A stretch of 64,000 nucleotides of DNA from Subtercola boreus (GCF_003399625.1 NZ_NBXA01000014.1:62001-126000); one strand, 5' to 3'. Numbered from the stretch's first letter, positions 31,738-40,777 are shown. Notes: generated by a model from the letters alone, not told the origin. Program-made: numbers and translations.

Positions 31738-33936
31738 TCAGCTCGTCGGAACTCCGAGAATCGCATCCGACAGCAGGGGGGCGACCAACTCGGCGTATTG
31801 CGGAGTGATGTGTGTCGAATCCCTCTTCACCGGAGTCGTGCCCACAAATGCGGGGCACCGGGCGTTGGTGCAGAACCACGTGAGGGTGTTCACGAACGTA
31901 CGCTGAGGTGCGTCACCCACGCGCTTTTCGGCTGTGGCGAAGCTCGCCCATTCTGCGGGCGGGGAGAACACACAGTCCCGGGGCGAGCTGACCCGGCTGG
32001 CACAGGACTGAGGATCTGTGCCGCGCGGGGGCTGCGAGAGCATGACGATGGTTCCCACGCTGCCCTCGATCTTCGCGAACTGGGAGTCCAGGGCAGCTGC
32101 CCAGTGATCTGTGGCTGTGGCATAGCCCGCACTGCTGGCGAATTCGGTCCCGTAGACGTTGCTCGAGATCACCAGGGCCGGATGGAGCCGATTGATAGTC
32201 TCGACCACTTCCTCCTTGTGCCCGGGGCAGGCACCGGTCACGCCCTCGTCAGGGTTGACGGTCTCCGCATCGACGAACGGACAACCGATCATCGCCAGTG
32301 ACACCACTGTCCAGCCCTGGGGTTCGAGGGCCGCGCGAATGCCCGGCAGCCAGGCGACAGCGATCGAGTTGCCGACGACCACAGCGGTCTTCGCCGGATC
32401 GGCGACCGTGATCGAGCTGCAGTCCTTGCCCTGGGGGTTCGACGGAGCGCATCCGTTCGCGTCGACGGGGTCGAACGAGAGCGTGGCGAGATCGTCGATG
32501 CCCGGGCTGAGCTCGGGCCAGGCCGTCGCGGTGAGCGCCTGCTTGATCTGGGTCTGCAGGGTCGCGGCGAATGTCTCGGGTGCGGCCGGTGTCGTCGAAG
32601 CGCTGGGGGCAGCGCTGGGCGGCATGGCCGCAAGGGCTGGAGTGGGAGCGGGGACGGGCACGGAGAAGGCCGCAATGACGAGCACGGTTGCGCCTGCTAT
32701 CACCACGCCCAGAACGCTGAGCGCCAGCGGCGAAGACTCGCCGAGTCGTCGCCTGGCCGGCGGTCGGCGCCGACTCCTCCCGCCCGTCTTCGGCTCCAGC
32801 CACGCGGATCTGCGGAGGGGATCTTCGACCAGGTGGTACGACAGCACGGACAGGGCGGCGATGGCCGCCAGGGTGGTGGCCCAGAACACGGCCGTGTCGC
32901 CCGCCATGAACTCTCCGATGAAGATGATCAGGGGGAAGTGCCATAGGTAGAGCGAGTACGAGATGTTGCCGAGATAGGTGGAGACAGGATTCATCAGGGG
33001 CCAGAGGAAGCGCTGGGGGCCACCCGTGCCTGCGACGATCGTCAGGGCCGTCGACGCAACCGGCAGGGCCGCCCACGGCGCGGGAAAGGCGAAGTCGGCG
33101 CTCACGACGAACAGCGACACGAGGATTCCGGCCAATCCGATCCACCCGAGAACGGGCCGGACGGCGTTCGGTATCCCGGCGAACGCTCCCGCGAACACGG
33201 CCACGGCCGCGCCGATCCCCAGCTCCCACACTCTCGAGAACGTCGAGAAGTAGGCCAGGGTCGGGCTTGTACGGGTCTCGTAGAGCGACCACGCGAAGGA
33301 ACACATCGTGATCACCACGATCGCTACGCCCACTGTGCGACGCGCAGCGATGGTGGAGCGGCCGGCACGCCGGGTGACGAGCGCGAAGATGAGCAGCATC
33401 AGCCATGGCCAGACGAAGTAGAACTGCTCTTCGACAGACAGGGACCAGAAGTGCTGCAGCGGGGAGACCGGCCCGTCGGCCTGGAAGTAGTCTGTGCCCG
33501 CTGCGGCGAAGTGCCAGTTGGACGCGAAGACGGTGGCCCAGACTCCATCCCAGAGCGTCTGGTCGAAGCGGATCCGGTTGAAGATGAAGAAGGCCGCCAC
33601 GACCGAGGCGAAGACCACCATCGTCGCCGCGGGCAGAATCCGTTTCAGGCGCCGCCGGTAGAAACCGACGAACGAGATACGCCCCGTCTTCTCGTGCTCC
33701 CGGAGAAGCAGACCGGTGATCAGAAAACCGCTGATGACGAAGAAGACGTCGACACCGACGAAGCCTCCGGCCGGCCACGCGAACAGGTGATCGGCGATGA
33801 CGGCCACGACGGCCAGCATGCGGAGGCCCTGGATGTCCGGCCGGAACACGCTCTTCCTCGAAGCGCCCTGACCCCCGCTGGTGCCCGCTCTGTTCCCCCG
33901 AGGCCCATGGTGGACGTCATTCACAATTGATGACAC
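31738..33936 (-). CDS. OafA-type O-acyltransferase with C-terminal SGNH domain
   Basis: A 732-residue membrane enzyme. The N-terminal half is acyltransferase family 3 (about ten helices): RPDIQGLRMLAVVAVIADHL, GGFVGVDVFFVISGFLIT, and the catalytic-type SVEEQFYFVWP. The C-terminal half (about 490-732) is an SGNH domain, with VVVGNSIAVAW (GNS in place of GDS) and the His block RDSTHITPQYAE. Such proteins acetylate peptidoglycan, lipopolysaccharide or antibiotics, moving the acyl group outward to the SGNH domain. GTG 33936 was chosen (GGGGGAT upstream); longer starts exist without conserved sequence. It converges on yceI. Confidence 0.88.
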   Translation of the reverse strand: MSSIVNDVHHGPRGNRAGTSGGQGASRKSVFRPDIQGLRMLAVVAVIADHLFAWPAGGFVGVDVFFVISGFLITGLLLREHEKTGRISFVGFYRRRLKRILPAATMVVFASVVAAFFIFNRIRFDQTLWDGVWATVFASNWHFAAAGTDYFQADGPVSPLQHFWSLSVEEQFYFVWPWLMLLIFALVTRRAGRSTIAARRTVGVAIVVITMCSFAWSLYETRTSPTLAYFSTFSRVWELGIGAAVAVFAGAFAGIPNAVRPVLGWIGLAGILVSLFVVSADFAFPAPWAALPVASTALTIVAGTGGPQRFLWPLMNPVSTYLGNISYSLYLWHFPLIIFIGEFMAGDTAVFWATTLAAIAALSVLSYHLVEDPLRRSAWLEPKTGGRSRRRPPARRRLGESSPLALSVLGVVIAGATVLVIAAFSVPVPAPTPALAAMPPSAAPSASTTPAAPETFAATLQTQIKQALTATAWPELSPGIDDLATLSFDPVDANGCAPSNPQGKDCSSITVADPAKTAVVVGNSIAVAWLPGIRAALEPQGWTVVSLAMIGCPFVDAETVNPDEGVTGACPGHKEEVVETINRLHPALVISSNVYGTEFASSAGYATATDHWAAALDSQFAKIEGSVGTIVMLSQPPRGTDPQSCASRVSSPRDCVFSPPAEWASFATAEKRVGDAPQRTFVNTLTWFCTNARCPAFVGTTPVKRDSTHITPQYAELVAPLLSDAILGVPTS

Positions 33937-34110
33937 GCATCCCCCTGTTCGACCACATCTTCGCCCCCCGAATACGACGTTTTCCTGCCGAAATGACGTG
34001 CTACCGCAGGTTCTGGCCGCCTGTTTCGCGCCCAGTGTGGCATCGAAGCCCACCCCGCGCAAAGCAAGCGTCGGGGTCGGTTGGTGGCCCAGAGGCTGGT
34101 GCCAGGTGCG

Positions 34111-35205
34111 TCAGGAGTTGAGAGTCAGGCCGAGGTAGGCGCAGTAGCGGGCGGCGGCGCGCGCGATGCCGGCGGCCTGCTCGGCGCCGAGCGGCTCGAA
34201 CGGGGCCGGTGTCACCGTCACGCGGGCAGCGCCGGCCTTTCGCGACCAGGTTCCGACGACGCGCCCGCCGGCGACGATCGTGGGCAGGAACATCCCGTTG
34301 CCGCCGGGCACGATGCGCTCGGAGTACTCCGCCGCCAGCACGGCGCTCCGATCCGTGTAGCCGAGCAGGTACTCGTCGAAGCCCGGCAGCAGGTGAACCG
34401 TCGAGCGAACCGGGGCCTCCGCGAGTGCGCCGGCGGGCATCCAGTACTCGACGCCGTCGACCGTGAAGGATTCGAGGCGGCCCTTTGCCGCATCCAGTCC
34501 CGCCTTCGCGTCGGGCACGAGCAGGTTCGACCACCAGAGGAAGTCGCGGAGCGAGGCGGGCCCGTGGCTGGTGAAGTAGCGGAGGGCCAGCTCCCGCACG
34601 CCCTCCTCGTGACTCAGGCGTCGTGGATGCCCGATCCACTCATCGAGCAGAACGAGTGCCTGCGCGGTGCCGACCATGGGCCCGAAGCAGAGTGTCTTCG
34701 TGTGGCTGAGGTACCAGAGCAGGTGCGATCCCCGGTTGGACGCTGTGTCGATGCCGTGCGAGCGGAACTCGGCGAACAGCGCGTCACGGGTGAGCGAGCG
34801 CCCGCCCTCGAGCGCTCCCACCGCCACAGTGCGCGCCCTCTCGAAGGTCTCGGAGTCGAGCCCGAGCTGGCGGTGACGGGTCGCCGCGCCGGTGATGGTG
34901 CGCGTCGCGGTGAGATCGAGCATCCACCCGAGGTCCTCGGCGGCGACGAGGTGCAGTGTTCCGCGGAACGGCCACGACCGCACGACCTCGCCTCTGTTCA
35001 GGGCATCGTCGACGGTGCGGAGCGTGGCCCCGGGGGAGCGGAGCGCGACCGACCATTTGGCGCCCGGCAGGTCCTGCGCCTGCAGGGCCCCGAGGCGCCG
35101 CACGACATCGACGACACCGGCACGTTCACCGGAGCCGCTGCGGCGCTGGATGCCCTGGCCAACCAGTCGCAGCCGGGCCAGGCTGCTCGCCTCGCGTGCC
35201 TTCAC
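34111..35205 (-). CDS. Winged-helix DNA-binding-domain protein (HTH_42/YcaQ-like)
   Basis: A 364-residue protein of the winged-helix DNA-binding family found near DNA-repair functions (YcaQ/AlkX-like, HTH_42). Marks are LGALQAQDLPGAKWSVALRS, WPFRGTLHLVAAEDLGWML and GFDEYLLGYTDRSAVL. YcaQ-type glycosylases unhook crosslinked DNA; the actinobacterial group is mostly uncharacterised and I cannot assign activity. GTG 35205 is 60 bp downstream of the App1 phosphatase gene on the same strand, so they may form one unit. Confidence 0.8.
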   Translation of the reverse strand: MKAREASSLARLRLVGQGIQRRSGSGERAGVVDVVRRLGALQAQDLPGAKWSVALRSPGATLRTVDDALNRGEVVRSWPFRGTLHLVAAEDLGWMLDLTATRTITGAATRHRQLGLDSETFERARTVAVGALEGGRSLTRDALFAEFRSHGIDTASNRGSHLLWYLSHTKTLCFGPMVGTAQALVLLDEWIGHPRRLSHEEGVRELALRYFTSHGPASLRDFLWWSNLLVPDAKAGLDAAKGRLESFTVDGVEYWMPAGALAEAPVRSTVHLLPGFDEYLLGYTDRSAVLAAEYSERIVPGGNGMFLPTIVAGGRVVGTWSRKAGAARVTVTPAPFEPLGAEQAAGIARAAARYCAYLGLTLNS

Positions 35206-35265
35206 GGCACACTCTCAGACAAGGCAGACTCTCAGACACGGAACGGCTTCAGACACGGCACAGCT

Positions 35266-36348
35266 TCAGAGCAGCTCGGCGGCCCGCAATTGCTGCGCGA
35301 GGCCGGAGCCGTCGGGGGCGTACATCCAGAGCGCGTCGGATTTCGCGCTCATCGATTCGGCCTTGGACCGGCCTCCGGCCAGCACCGCCTCGCTCGGGGA
35401 GAGTTGACGGATCGCGATGGCCGCGACATTGCCGGGGTGCTGCTGCTCGAACTCGCCGTAGATCTCCTCGTCGTGCTGCCCGTCGTCGCCGATGAGGAGC
35501 CAGCGCATCGCGGGGAACTCCTCGGCGAGCCGGTGCAGGTTGTCGCGTTTGTGCTCCCGGCCGCTGCGGAAGAGGCGATCGTGCGTCGGTCCCCAGTCGG
35601 TGAGGAGAAGAGGGCCGGTGGGGTAGAGGTTCCGGGAGAGGAACCGGCCGAGCGTCGGGGCCACGTTCCAGGCACCCGTCGAGAGGTAGATGGTGGGGGA
35701 TCCCGGATGCTCGGAGGCGAGCCGATCGAGCAGCACAGCCATGCCGGGCGTGGGCATGCGGGCGTGTTCGTCGAGCACGAAGGTGTTCCAGGCGGCCAGC
35801 AACGGCCGGGGGAGCGCGGTCACCATGACGGTGTCGTCGATGTCGCTCACCACGCCGAAGGTGGCGTCCGGGGAGATGATGAAGACCGACGAATCGACGG
35901 GCTCGGAGTCCTCGGCCCGCAGGGTGATGGTGTGCCAGCCGGGTTCGAGGGCCGCGGGCACGACGGCATCGACGACACCTCCGCGGTCGGCCTTGACCTG
36001 GTGTTCCACGCCGCCGACCGTCACCGTGACATCCACCTCGTTGATGGGCACCGCCGTGAAACTCCGCCAGCCGCGGACGAGTTCCTCGCGGCGGCCGATG
36101 AGGGGGAGGCGCCGGCGCGGCTTCCGGTCGTGCGTCAGGAGCACGCGGCAGAGGATCCGCACCCACTCTGTGGAGCCGTAGCCCCTGTAGGGCACGACCG
36201 TGGTCTCGTAGCCGCGCTTTCTCGCCCGGTTCTCCCGGAACTCGTGCAGGGCGTCTTCGACACGGGCGGCGCGGTGCAGGATGCGTTCGGGCGTGACCCT
36301 GGCACCCGCGAGGCCTGGAGGGAAGGGTCGTACCGGTTCGTCTGCCAC
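35266..36348 (-). CDS. App1/DUF2183-family phosphatase
   Basis: A 360-residue HAD-type phosphatase of the App1 (DUF2183) family. A beta-rich N-terminal region (about 60-160) precedes the catalytic core beginning FGVVSDIDDTVMVTA (DxDxT), followed by TPGMAVLLDRL, PTIYLSTGAWNVAPTL (Ser/Thr motif II), HKRDNLHRL and LLIGDDGQHDEEIY (acidic motif). The yeast enzyme is a phosphatidate phosphatase; bacterial substrates are not known to me. It is cytoplasmic with no signal peptide. It leads a short minus-strand pair with the winged-helix gene. Confidence 0.88.
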   Translation of the reverse strand: MADEPVRPFPPGLAGARVTPERILHRAARVEDALHEFRENRARKRGYETTVVPYRGYGSTEWVRILCRVLLTHDRKPRRRLPLIGRREELVRGWRSFTAVPINEVDVTVTVGGVEHQVKADRGGVVDAVVPAALEPGWHTITLRAEDSEPVDSSVFIISPDATFGVVSDIDDTVMVTALPRPLLAAWNTFVLDEHARMPTPGMAVLLDRLASEHPGSPTIYLSTGAWNVAPTLGRFLSRNLYPTGPLLLTDWGPTHDRLFRSGREHKRDNLHRLAEEFPAMRWLLIGDDGQHDEEIYGEFEQQHPGNVAAIAIRQLSPSEAVLAGGRSKAESMSAKSDALWMYAPDGSGLAQQLRAAELL

Positions 36349-36426
36349 CGTCCCAGTCTGTCAGACGTCTCAGCGAGACGCCTGATCGCTGGAACCCGGA
36401 GCTGATTCCTGGCAGATGATGGAGAA

Positions 36427-36438
36427 GTTCTCAAGAAC
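36427..36438. promoter_or_regulatory. 12-bp palindrome GTTCTCAAGAAC upstream of the TetR gene
   Basis: Arms GTTCT/AGAAC around CA, in the gap between App1 and TetR starts. A TAnnnT element (TAACAT, 36476-36481) follows 38 bp on and could be the tetR -10. The palindrome may be an operator. Confidence 0.35.
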
Positions 36439-36523
36439 CAGCACGTATTGTCACTGCACCCGCAGGGACGACGGGTAACATGAGACTTACTTGAACACGT
36501 GATGAAGGGGCCGGCGAAGAAAA

Positions 36524-37180
36524 GTGTCACTCAGTAAGCTGATCGATGAGACTCTGCTCGAGATGGTCAATGTGCGGAACGAGCCCGTACAGGTGCGGAG
36601 TTCCACGCGCATCTCCGCCCTGGTCGATGCGGCCGCCGAGGTGGTCGAGGAGGTCGGTGTCGAGCGCATGACGACGGCCATGGTCGCCGAGCGGGCCGGT
36701 GCCTCCATCGGCACCGTGTACCGCTACTTCCCCGATCGGATCGCCGTACTCTCGGCGCTCAGCCTCCGCAGCATGGACAGGTTCCTCCGCCAGACGAGGG
36801 AGAACATCCTGCGCGACAAGCCGGAGTCGTGGATCGACATGATGCTGATCTCCTTCGAGACCGCGGTCGAGATGCACCGCACAGAGGTGGGTTTCACGTC
36901 GATCCGCCTGGGGGATCTCGTGTCGTACCCCGAGGTCGAACCCACCTCCATCCGGTCGGCGCGCATCGCCGATGCCTTCGCCGCGATCATCGACCAGGAC
37001 TTCGGGGTCGAGTCGACGCCCGACCTGACCCTCCACCTCGAGATGTCGGTCAACATGACCGATGCCCTCCTCGTGCGCGCGTTCGTGAGCGACAAGGCGG
37101 GAGACACCCGCATCATCGACGAGGCGCGATCCATCATCTCGTCGTACCTCGCCTCGTTCGACCAGGGCGCGAAGAAGTAG
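36524..37180 (+). CDS. TetR-family transcriptional regulator
   Basis: A 218-residue TetR regulator. The helix-turn-helix lies at about 26-72 (STRISALVDAAAEVVEEVG, then MTTAMVAERAGASIGTVYRYFPDR), followed by an all-helical ligand domain. It reads toward the osmolyte transporter operon 202 bp downstream and may regulate it or the App1 gene. GTG 36524 has only a weak upstream site; an ATG at about 36563 inside the charged N-terminus is possible. Ligand unknown. Confidence 0.88.
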   Translation: MSLSKLIDETLLEMVNVRNEPVQVRSSTRISALVDAAAEVVEEVGVERMTTAMVAERAGASIGTVYRYFPDRIAVLSALSLRSMDRFLRQTRENILRDKPESWIDMMLISFETAVEMHRTEVGFTSIRLGDLVSYPEVEPTSIRSARIADAFAAIIDQDFGVESTPDLTLHLEMSVNMTDALLVRAFVSDKAGDTRIIDEARSIISSYLASFDQGAKK

Positions 37181-37382
37181 TCCGGCCGGGCGGCTCGATC
37201 CCGCGCTCCTGATCCGGGTGCTCCTCCGCGTGCATCCGGGGAAGATCTCCGGATGTCGGAGGCTCACGTAACACTGTGTCAAGCACGGTGCCCAGCTTTG
37301 CCAATTCTTCGGAATGGTGTTTGGCTTGGCGCACTGGTCCGAGCCGCACGTGCTGTGACCTTTCCGACGACTGGAGATCTGC
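37181..37382 (+). promoter_or_regulatory. Leader region of the Opu operon
   Basis: A 202-bp gap with an interrupted palindrome ATTC-TTCG-GAAT (37304-37315). No clear -35/-10 pair stands out; GTAACACTG (37268-37276) is the best -10-like site. GGAG six bases before GTG 37383 is the ribosome site. It may hold the control of the osmolyte operon. Confidence 0.35.
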
Positions 37383-38195
37383 GTGATCGAATTCCGCACG
37401 GTTACCAAGAAGTTCCCTGACGGCACTGTTGCTGTAGACGAGTTGAGCCTGGTGCTCCCCGCCCGGCAGACCACGGTTCTGGTCGGCTCGTCGGGCTCCG
37501 GCAAGACGACCATCCTCCGCATGATCAACCGGATGGTCGAGAAGACCTCGGGCGACATCGAGATCGACGGCGAGGACATCCACGCCCTGAATCCGGTGAA
37601 GCTCCGTCGCAGCATCGGCTACGTGATGCAGAACTCGGGCCTGCTCCCGCACCGCAAGGTGATCGACAACGTCACCACCGTCCCCGTGTTGAACGGCGTG
37701 AAGAAGGCCGAGGCGCGGGAGGCCGCCCTCACACTGCTCGACACCGTCGGGCTCGACCGGTCGCTGGCCGAGCGTTATCCCAGCCAGCTCTCGGGCGGGC
37801 AGCAGCAGCGTGTCGGGGTGGCCAGGGGCCTCGCGGCCGATCCGAACATCCTGCTGATGGACGAACCGTTCGGTGCCGTCGACCCGATCGTGCGCTCGGA
37901 ACTGCAGCAGGAGCTCATCCGCATCCAGCGCGACCTCGGAAAGACGATCGTCTTCGTGACCCACGACATCGACGAGGCCTTCCTGCTGGGAGACCAGGTG
38001 GTGCTGCTCGAGAAGGGTGGCCGTATCGCGCAGCAGGGCACGCCCGCCGAGATCCTGTCGAAGCCGGCGAGCGATTTCGTGGCCACCTTCATCGGCGCCG
38101 ATCGCGGTCGACGGGCGCTCCGGGTCGAGGTTGTCAACGGGCGGAACGTCGTCGTCGACGAAGACGGTCGGCCGACCGGGGTGCTGCAGTCATGA
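37383..38195 (+). CDS. opuCA: Osmolyte ABC transporter ATPase (OpuCA/ProV-like), CBS-less
   Basis: A 270-residue ABC ATPase that powers uptake of glycine betaine, choline or proline-type osmolytes. Walker A GSSGSGKT (about 36), Q loop GYVMQNSGLLPH, signature LSGGQQQR and Walker B ILLMDEPF are intact, and the IDNVTTVPVLNGVKK segment fits the OpuCA/ProV group. Typical OpuCA proteins carry two CBS domains after about residue 240 and reach 370-400 residues; here only a 30-residue remnant-like end (VVVDEDGRPTGVLQS) is left. GTG 37383 has GGAG upstream. Its stop overlaps the ATG of a 22-codon frame. Confidence 0.88.
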   Translation: MIEFRTVTKKFPDGTVAVDELSLVLPARQTTVLVGSSGSGKTTILRMINRMVEKTSGDIEIDGEDIHALNPVKLRRSIGYVMQNSGLLPHRKVIDNVTTVPVLNGVKKAEAREAALTLLDTVGLDRSLAERYPSQLSGGQQQRVGVARGLAADPNILLMDEPFGAVDPIVRSELQQELIRIQRDLGKTIVFVTHDIDEAFLLGDQVVLLEKGGRIAQQGTPAEILSKPASDFVATFIGADRGRRALRVEVVNGRNVVVDEDGRPTGVLQS

Positions 38196-38260
38196 GCGCG
38201 AGAGCCTCGAACGGCCTCGTCGAGAACTGGGCTGCGCTGAAGAGGGCGTTGGCCCGATGA
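38192..38260 (+). CDS. 22-residue coupled mini-ORF in the Opu operon
   Basis: Starts in an ATGA overlap with the ATPase stop and ends in an ATGA overlap with the next mini-ORF. The peptide MSARASNGLVENWAALKRAL plus two residues is basic and could form an amphipathic helix. There is no Shine-Dalgarno sequence; translation would be by reinitiation. It may be real, or the decayed remnant of the ATPase C-terminus. Confidence 0.4.
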   Translation: MSARASNGLVENWAALKRALAR

Positions 38261-38295
38261 GCGCGCCCGCTTCCGTGGATCGGGTTCGCGCATGA
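38257..38295 (+). CDS. 12-residue coupled mini-ORF before the first permease
   Basis: MSAPASVDRVRA. It begins in an ATGA overlap with the 22-codon frame and ends in an ATGA overlap with the permease start at 38292. It shares ATGAGCGCG with the start of the first mini-ORF. Probably a reinitiation bridge and not a functional peptide. Confidence 0.35.
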   Translation: MSAPASVDRVRA

Positions 38296-39041
38296 ACTGG
38301 GTCATCAACAACCTCGGGCTCATCTGGAGCCTCACACTCGACCATGTCGCGCTGGCCGTTCCCCCGATCATCCTGGGATTCATCATCTCGATCCCGATCG
38401 GCTGGGTCGCCAACCGCTTCCACGCCTCGCGGGGTGTCCTCCTCACCATCAGTGGGCTGCTCTACACGGTGCCGTCGCTGCCGTTGTTCATCGCCCTTCC
38501 CGCGATCCTCGGCACGGGCATCCTCGACCCCATCAACGTCGTGGTCGGGCTCACGATCTATGCCGTCGCCCTCATGGTTCGTTCGGTGGCGGATGCCCTG
38601 GCTGCCGTCGACGCGGGAGTCCGGCAGGCGGCCACCGCCATGGGCTACTCGGCCTGGCAGCGTTTCTGGCGGGTCGAGTTCCCGCTGGCCGGGCCGGTTC
38701 TGCTCGCGGGCCTGCGAGTCGTGTCGGTCAGCACGGTCAGTCTGGTGAGCATCGGTTCGGTCATCGGTGTGTCGAGCCTCGGCTACCTCTTCCTGAACGG
38801 GCTGCAGCGGAACATCATCGAGGAGGTCGCCAGTGGAATCGTCGCCACCCTGCTGATCGCGGTGGTCTTCGACCTCCTGCTCGTGCTGGCCGGCCGCGTG
38901 CTGCTGCCGTGGGCGAAGGCGGATCCGACGGCAAAGCGTGCCTGGCGGAAGACGGTCGAGACGGCCATAGCCGGTGCGTCTGCGGGCGGTTCAGTCGTCG
39001 ACGACCCGGCCGTCAGCGATCCATCGATGGCGGGGCGGTAG
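38292..39041 (+). CDS. opuCB: Osmolyte ABC transporter permease (OpuCB/ProW-like) 1
   Basis: A 249-residue permease with five to six helices. The EAA-type cytoplasmic loop is seen at about 112-130 (VDAGVRQAATAMGYSAWQRFWRVEFPLA split), along with YTVPSLPLFIALP, typical of the betaine/choline permeases. It pairs with the second permease as a heterodimer. Its ATG overlaps the stop of the 12-codon frame (ATGA). A C-terminal tail of about 40 polar residues follows the last helix. Confidence 0.9.
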   Translation: MNWVINNLGLIWSLTLDHVALAVPPIILGFIISIPIGWVANRFHASRGVLLTISGLLYTVPSLPLFIALPAILGTGILDPINVVVGLTIYAVALMVRSVADALAAVDAGVRQAATAMGYSAWQRFWRVEFPLAGPVLLAGLRVVSVSTVSLVSIGSVIGVSSLGYLFLNGLQRNIIEEVASGIVATLLIAVVFDLLLVLAGRVLLPWAKADPTAKRAWRKTVETAIAGASAGGSVVDDPAVSDPSMAGR

Positions 39042-39045
39042 TCCC

Positions 39046-39783
39046 ATGGATCTCTTCCTCGACGGTTTCGCCTGGATCTTCGATCCGGCGCACCTCTCCG
39101 GCCCCGGCGGCATCTGGGCGCGCATCGCGGAGCAACTCTCGTACACCTTCGGCGCGGTGGCCATCGCGGCCATCATCGCCATCCCGCTCGGTCTCTGGAT
39201 CGGGCACACCGGGCGCGGCCGGGACATCGCCGTACTCTGCTCGGGCGGTCTCCGCGCGCTCCCGAGCCTCGGGCTGCTGATCATCTTCGCGCTCGGCATC
39301 GGCATCGGGTTCAAGGCACCGCTCCTGACCTTCGTCATCCTCGCCATCCCGTCGCTGCTCTCGGGCGCCTACGCCGGCGTCGAAGCGGTCGACAAGCGCA
39401 CCGTCGACGCTGCCAGGGCGCAGGGCATGACCGAGTGGCAGGTGCTGACGAAGGTCGAGTTGCCGCTCGGTCTGCCTCTGCTCATCGGCGGCATCCGTTC
39501 GGGTGTGCTGCAGGTCGTCGCCACGGCGACCCTCGCCTATTTCGCCAGCGGCGGGGCGCTCGGCGTGTTCATCAACGACGGCCTCAAGACCCGCGACTAT
39601 GCGGAGCTCATCGGCGCGTCGATCGTGGTCACGGTGCTCGCTCTCGTCCTCGAGGGCATATTCGCGCTGCTGCAGAGGTTGTTCGTGCCACGCGGTGTCA
39701 CCGCGGGCCAGGTCACAGAAGTCCGCTCACGGTCAGTCAGGCCGCGAGCGGTGGTGGGATCCCCCATCCAAGAAGGGAAATAG
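39046..39783 (+). CDS. opuCD: Osmolyte ABC transporter permease (OpuCD/ProW-like) 2
   Basis: A 245-residue permease. It has SYTFGAVAIAAIIAIPLGLWIGHTGRG, GGLRALPSLGLLIIFALGIG and the EAA loop DKRTVDAARAQGMTEWQVLTKVELPL near the centre. It starts 4 bp after the first permease stop, with GGGGCGG upstream, and runs into the binding-protein gene with no gap. Together the genes form an importer of compatible solutes. Confidence 0.9.
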   Translation: MDLFLDGFAWIFDPAHLSGPGGIWARIAEQLSYTFGAVAIAAIIAIPLGLWIGHTGRGRDIAVLCSGGLRALPSLGLLIIFALGIGIGFKAPLLTFVILAIPSLLSGAYAGVEAVDKRTVDAARAQGMTEWQVLTKVELPLGLPLLIGGIRSGVLQVVATATLAYFASGGALGVFINDGLKTRDYAELIGASIVVTVLALVLEGIFALLQRLFVPRGVTAGQVTEVRSRSVRPRAVVGSPIQEGK

Positions 39784-39784
39784 C

Positions 39785-40717
39785 ATGTTCACAGCATTGA
39801 AGAAAGGCCGTGTCGCCGCCCTCGGCGTCATCGCGGTCAGTGCGGCAGTCGCACTGGCAGGGTGTTCATCAGGCAGTAGCAGCCCGTTGGGCTCCAGTTC
39901 TTCGGGTTCGGCCGCGGCGGGCACGATCGTCATCGGCTCGCAGTCCTACTACTCGAATGAGATCGTTGCGGAGATCTACGCTCAGGCACTTGAGGCCAAT
40001 GGCCAGACCGTGACCCGCAAGTTCAACATCGGCCAGCGCGACGCCTACCTGCCGGCTCTCGCCAGCGGCGAGGTCACCCTCTTCCCGGAATACTCGGGGA
40101 ACCTCCTGCAGTTCTACGACAAGGCCACCACCGCGGTCTCGGCGAGCGACGTGTATGCGGCCCTGAAGACCGCCGTGCCCGCGAACCTCGAAGTGCTCGA
40201 CCAGTCCGAGGCGGCAGACCAGGACTCCTACAACGTCACGAAGGCCTTCTCCGAGGCCAACGGCGTGACGAGCATCGCCGATCTCGCCAAGGTGTCGAAC
40301 GTGACGCTCGGTGGCAACGCCGAACTCGCGACCCGCCCCTACGGCCCTCCCGGACTGCTCAGCACCTACAACGTCACCGTCGGCTTCACACCGATCGACG
40401 ACTCGGCCGGACCGCTGACGCTGAAGGCCCTGCTCGACAACACCATCCAGGTCGCCAACATCTACAGCGCTGACCCGAGCATCGGCGCGAACGACCTGGT
40501 CACGCTGACCGACCCGAAGAGCCTCTTCCTCGCGTCGAACGTCGTGCCGCTGATCAACAAGGACGCGGCCACCCCGGCCGTGACCGACGTGATCAACAAG
40601 GTCGACGCCGCACTCACGACGGCGGATCTCGTCTCGATGAACGGTGAGAGCGTCAACGACAAGAAGTCGTCGGCCGACATCGCCAAGGAGTGGCTCGCCA
40701 GCAAGAAGCTGTTCTAG
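39785..40717 (+). CDS. opuCC: Osmolyte-binding lipoprotein (OpuCC/ProX-like)
   Basis: A 310-residue substrate-binding lipoprotein. The signal peptide ends in lipobox LAGC (about residue 24), followed by a Ser/Gly linker and the OpuAC-type domain (TIVIGSQSYYSNEIVAEIYAQALE through the C-terminus). PYGPPGLLSTYNV marks the hinge region and FPEYSGNLLQFY an element of the ligand pocket typical of betaine/choline binders. ATG 39785 has AAGAAGGG upstream. A strong terminator follows. Which solute is bound cannot be told. Confidence 0.9.
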   Translation: MFTALKKGRVAALGVIAVSAAVALAGCSSGSSSPLGSSSSGSAAAGTIVIGSQSYYSNEIVAEIYAQALEANGQTVTRKFNIGQRDAYLPALASGEVTLFPEYSGNLLQFYDKATTAVSASDVYAALKTAVPANLEVLDQSEAADQDSYNVTKAFSEANGVTSIADLAKVSNVTLGGNAELATRPYGPPGLLSTYNVTVGFTPIDDSAGPLTLKALLDNTIQVANIYSADPSIGANDLVTLTDPKSLFLASNVVPLINKDAATPAVTDVINKVDAALTTADLVSMNGESVNDKKSSADIAKEWLASKKLF

Positions 40718-40741
40718 CCCCACCCCATCCTGTACGCCGAA

Positions 40742-40777
40742 GCCGGCCGGGCGGTCCTCAGGGACCTCCCGGCCGGC
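40742..40777 (+). terminator. Terminator after the Opu operon
   Basis: Stem 40742-40757 / 40762-40777 (15 of 16 pairs) with a TCAG loop, followed by TTCTCCTCTTT. A weaker hairpin with an AAGAGGAT / ATCCTCTT stem and TTTT lies at about 40793-40855. Confidence 0.75.
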
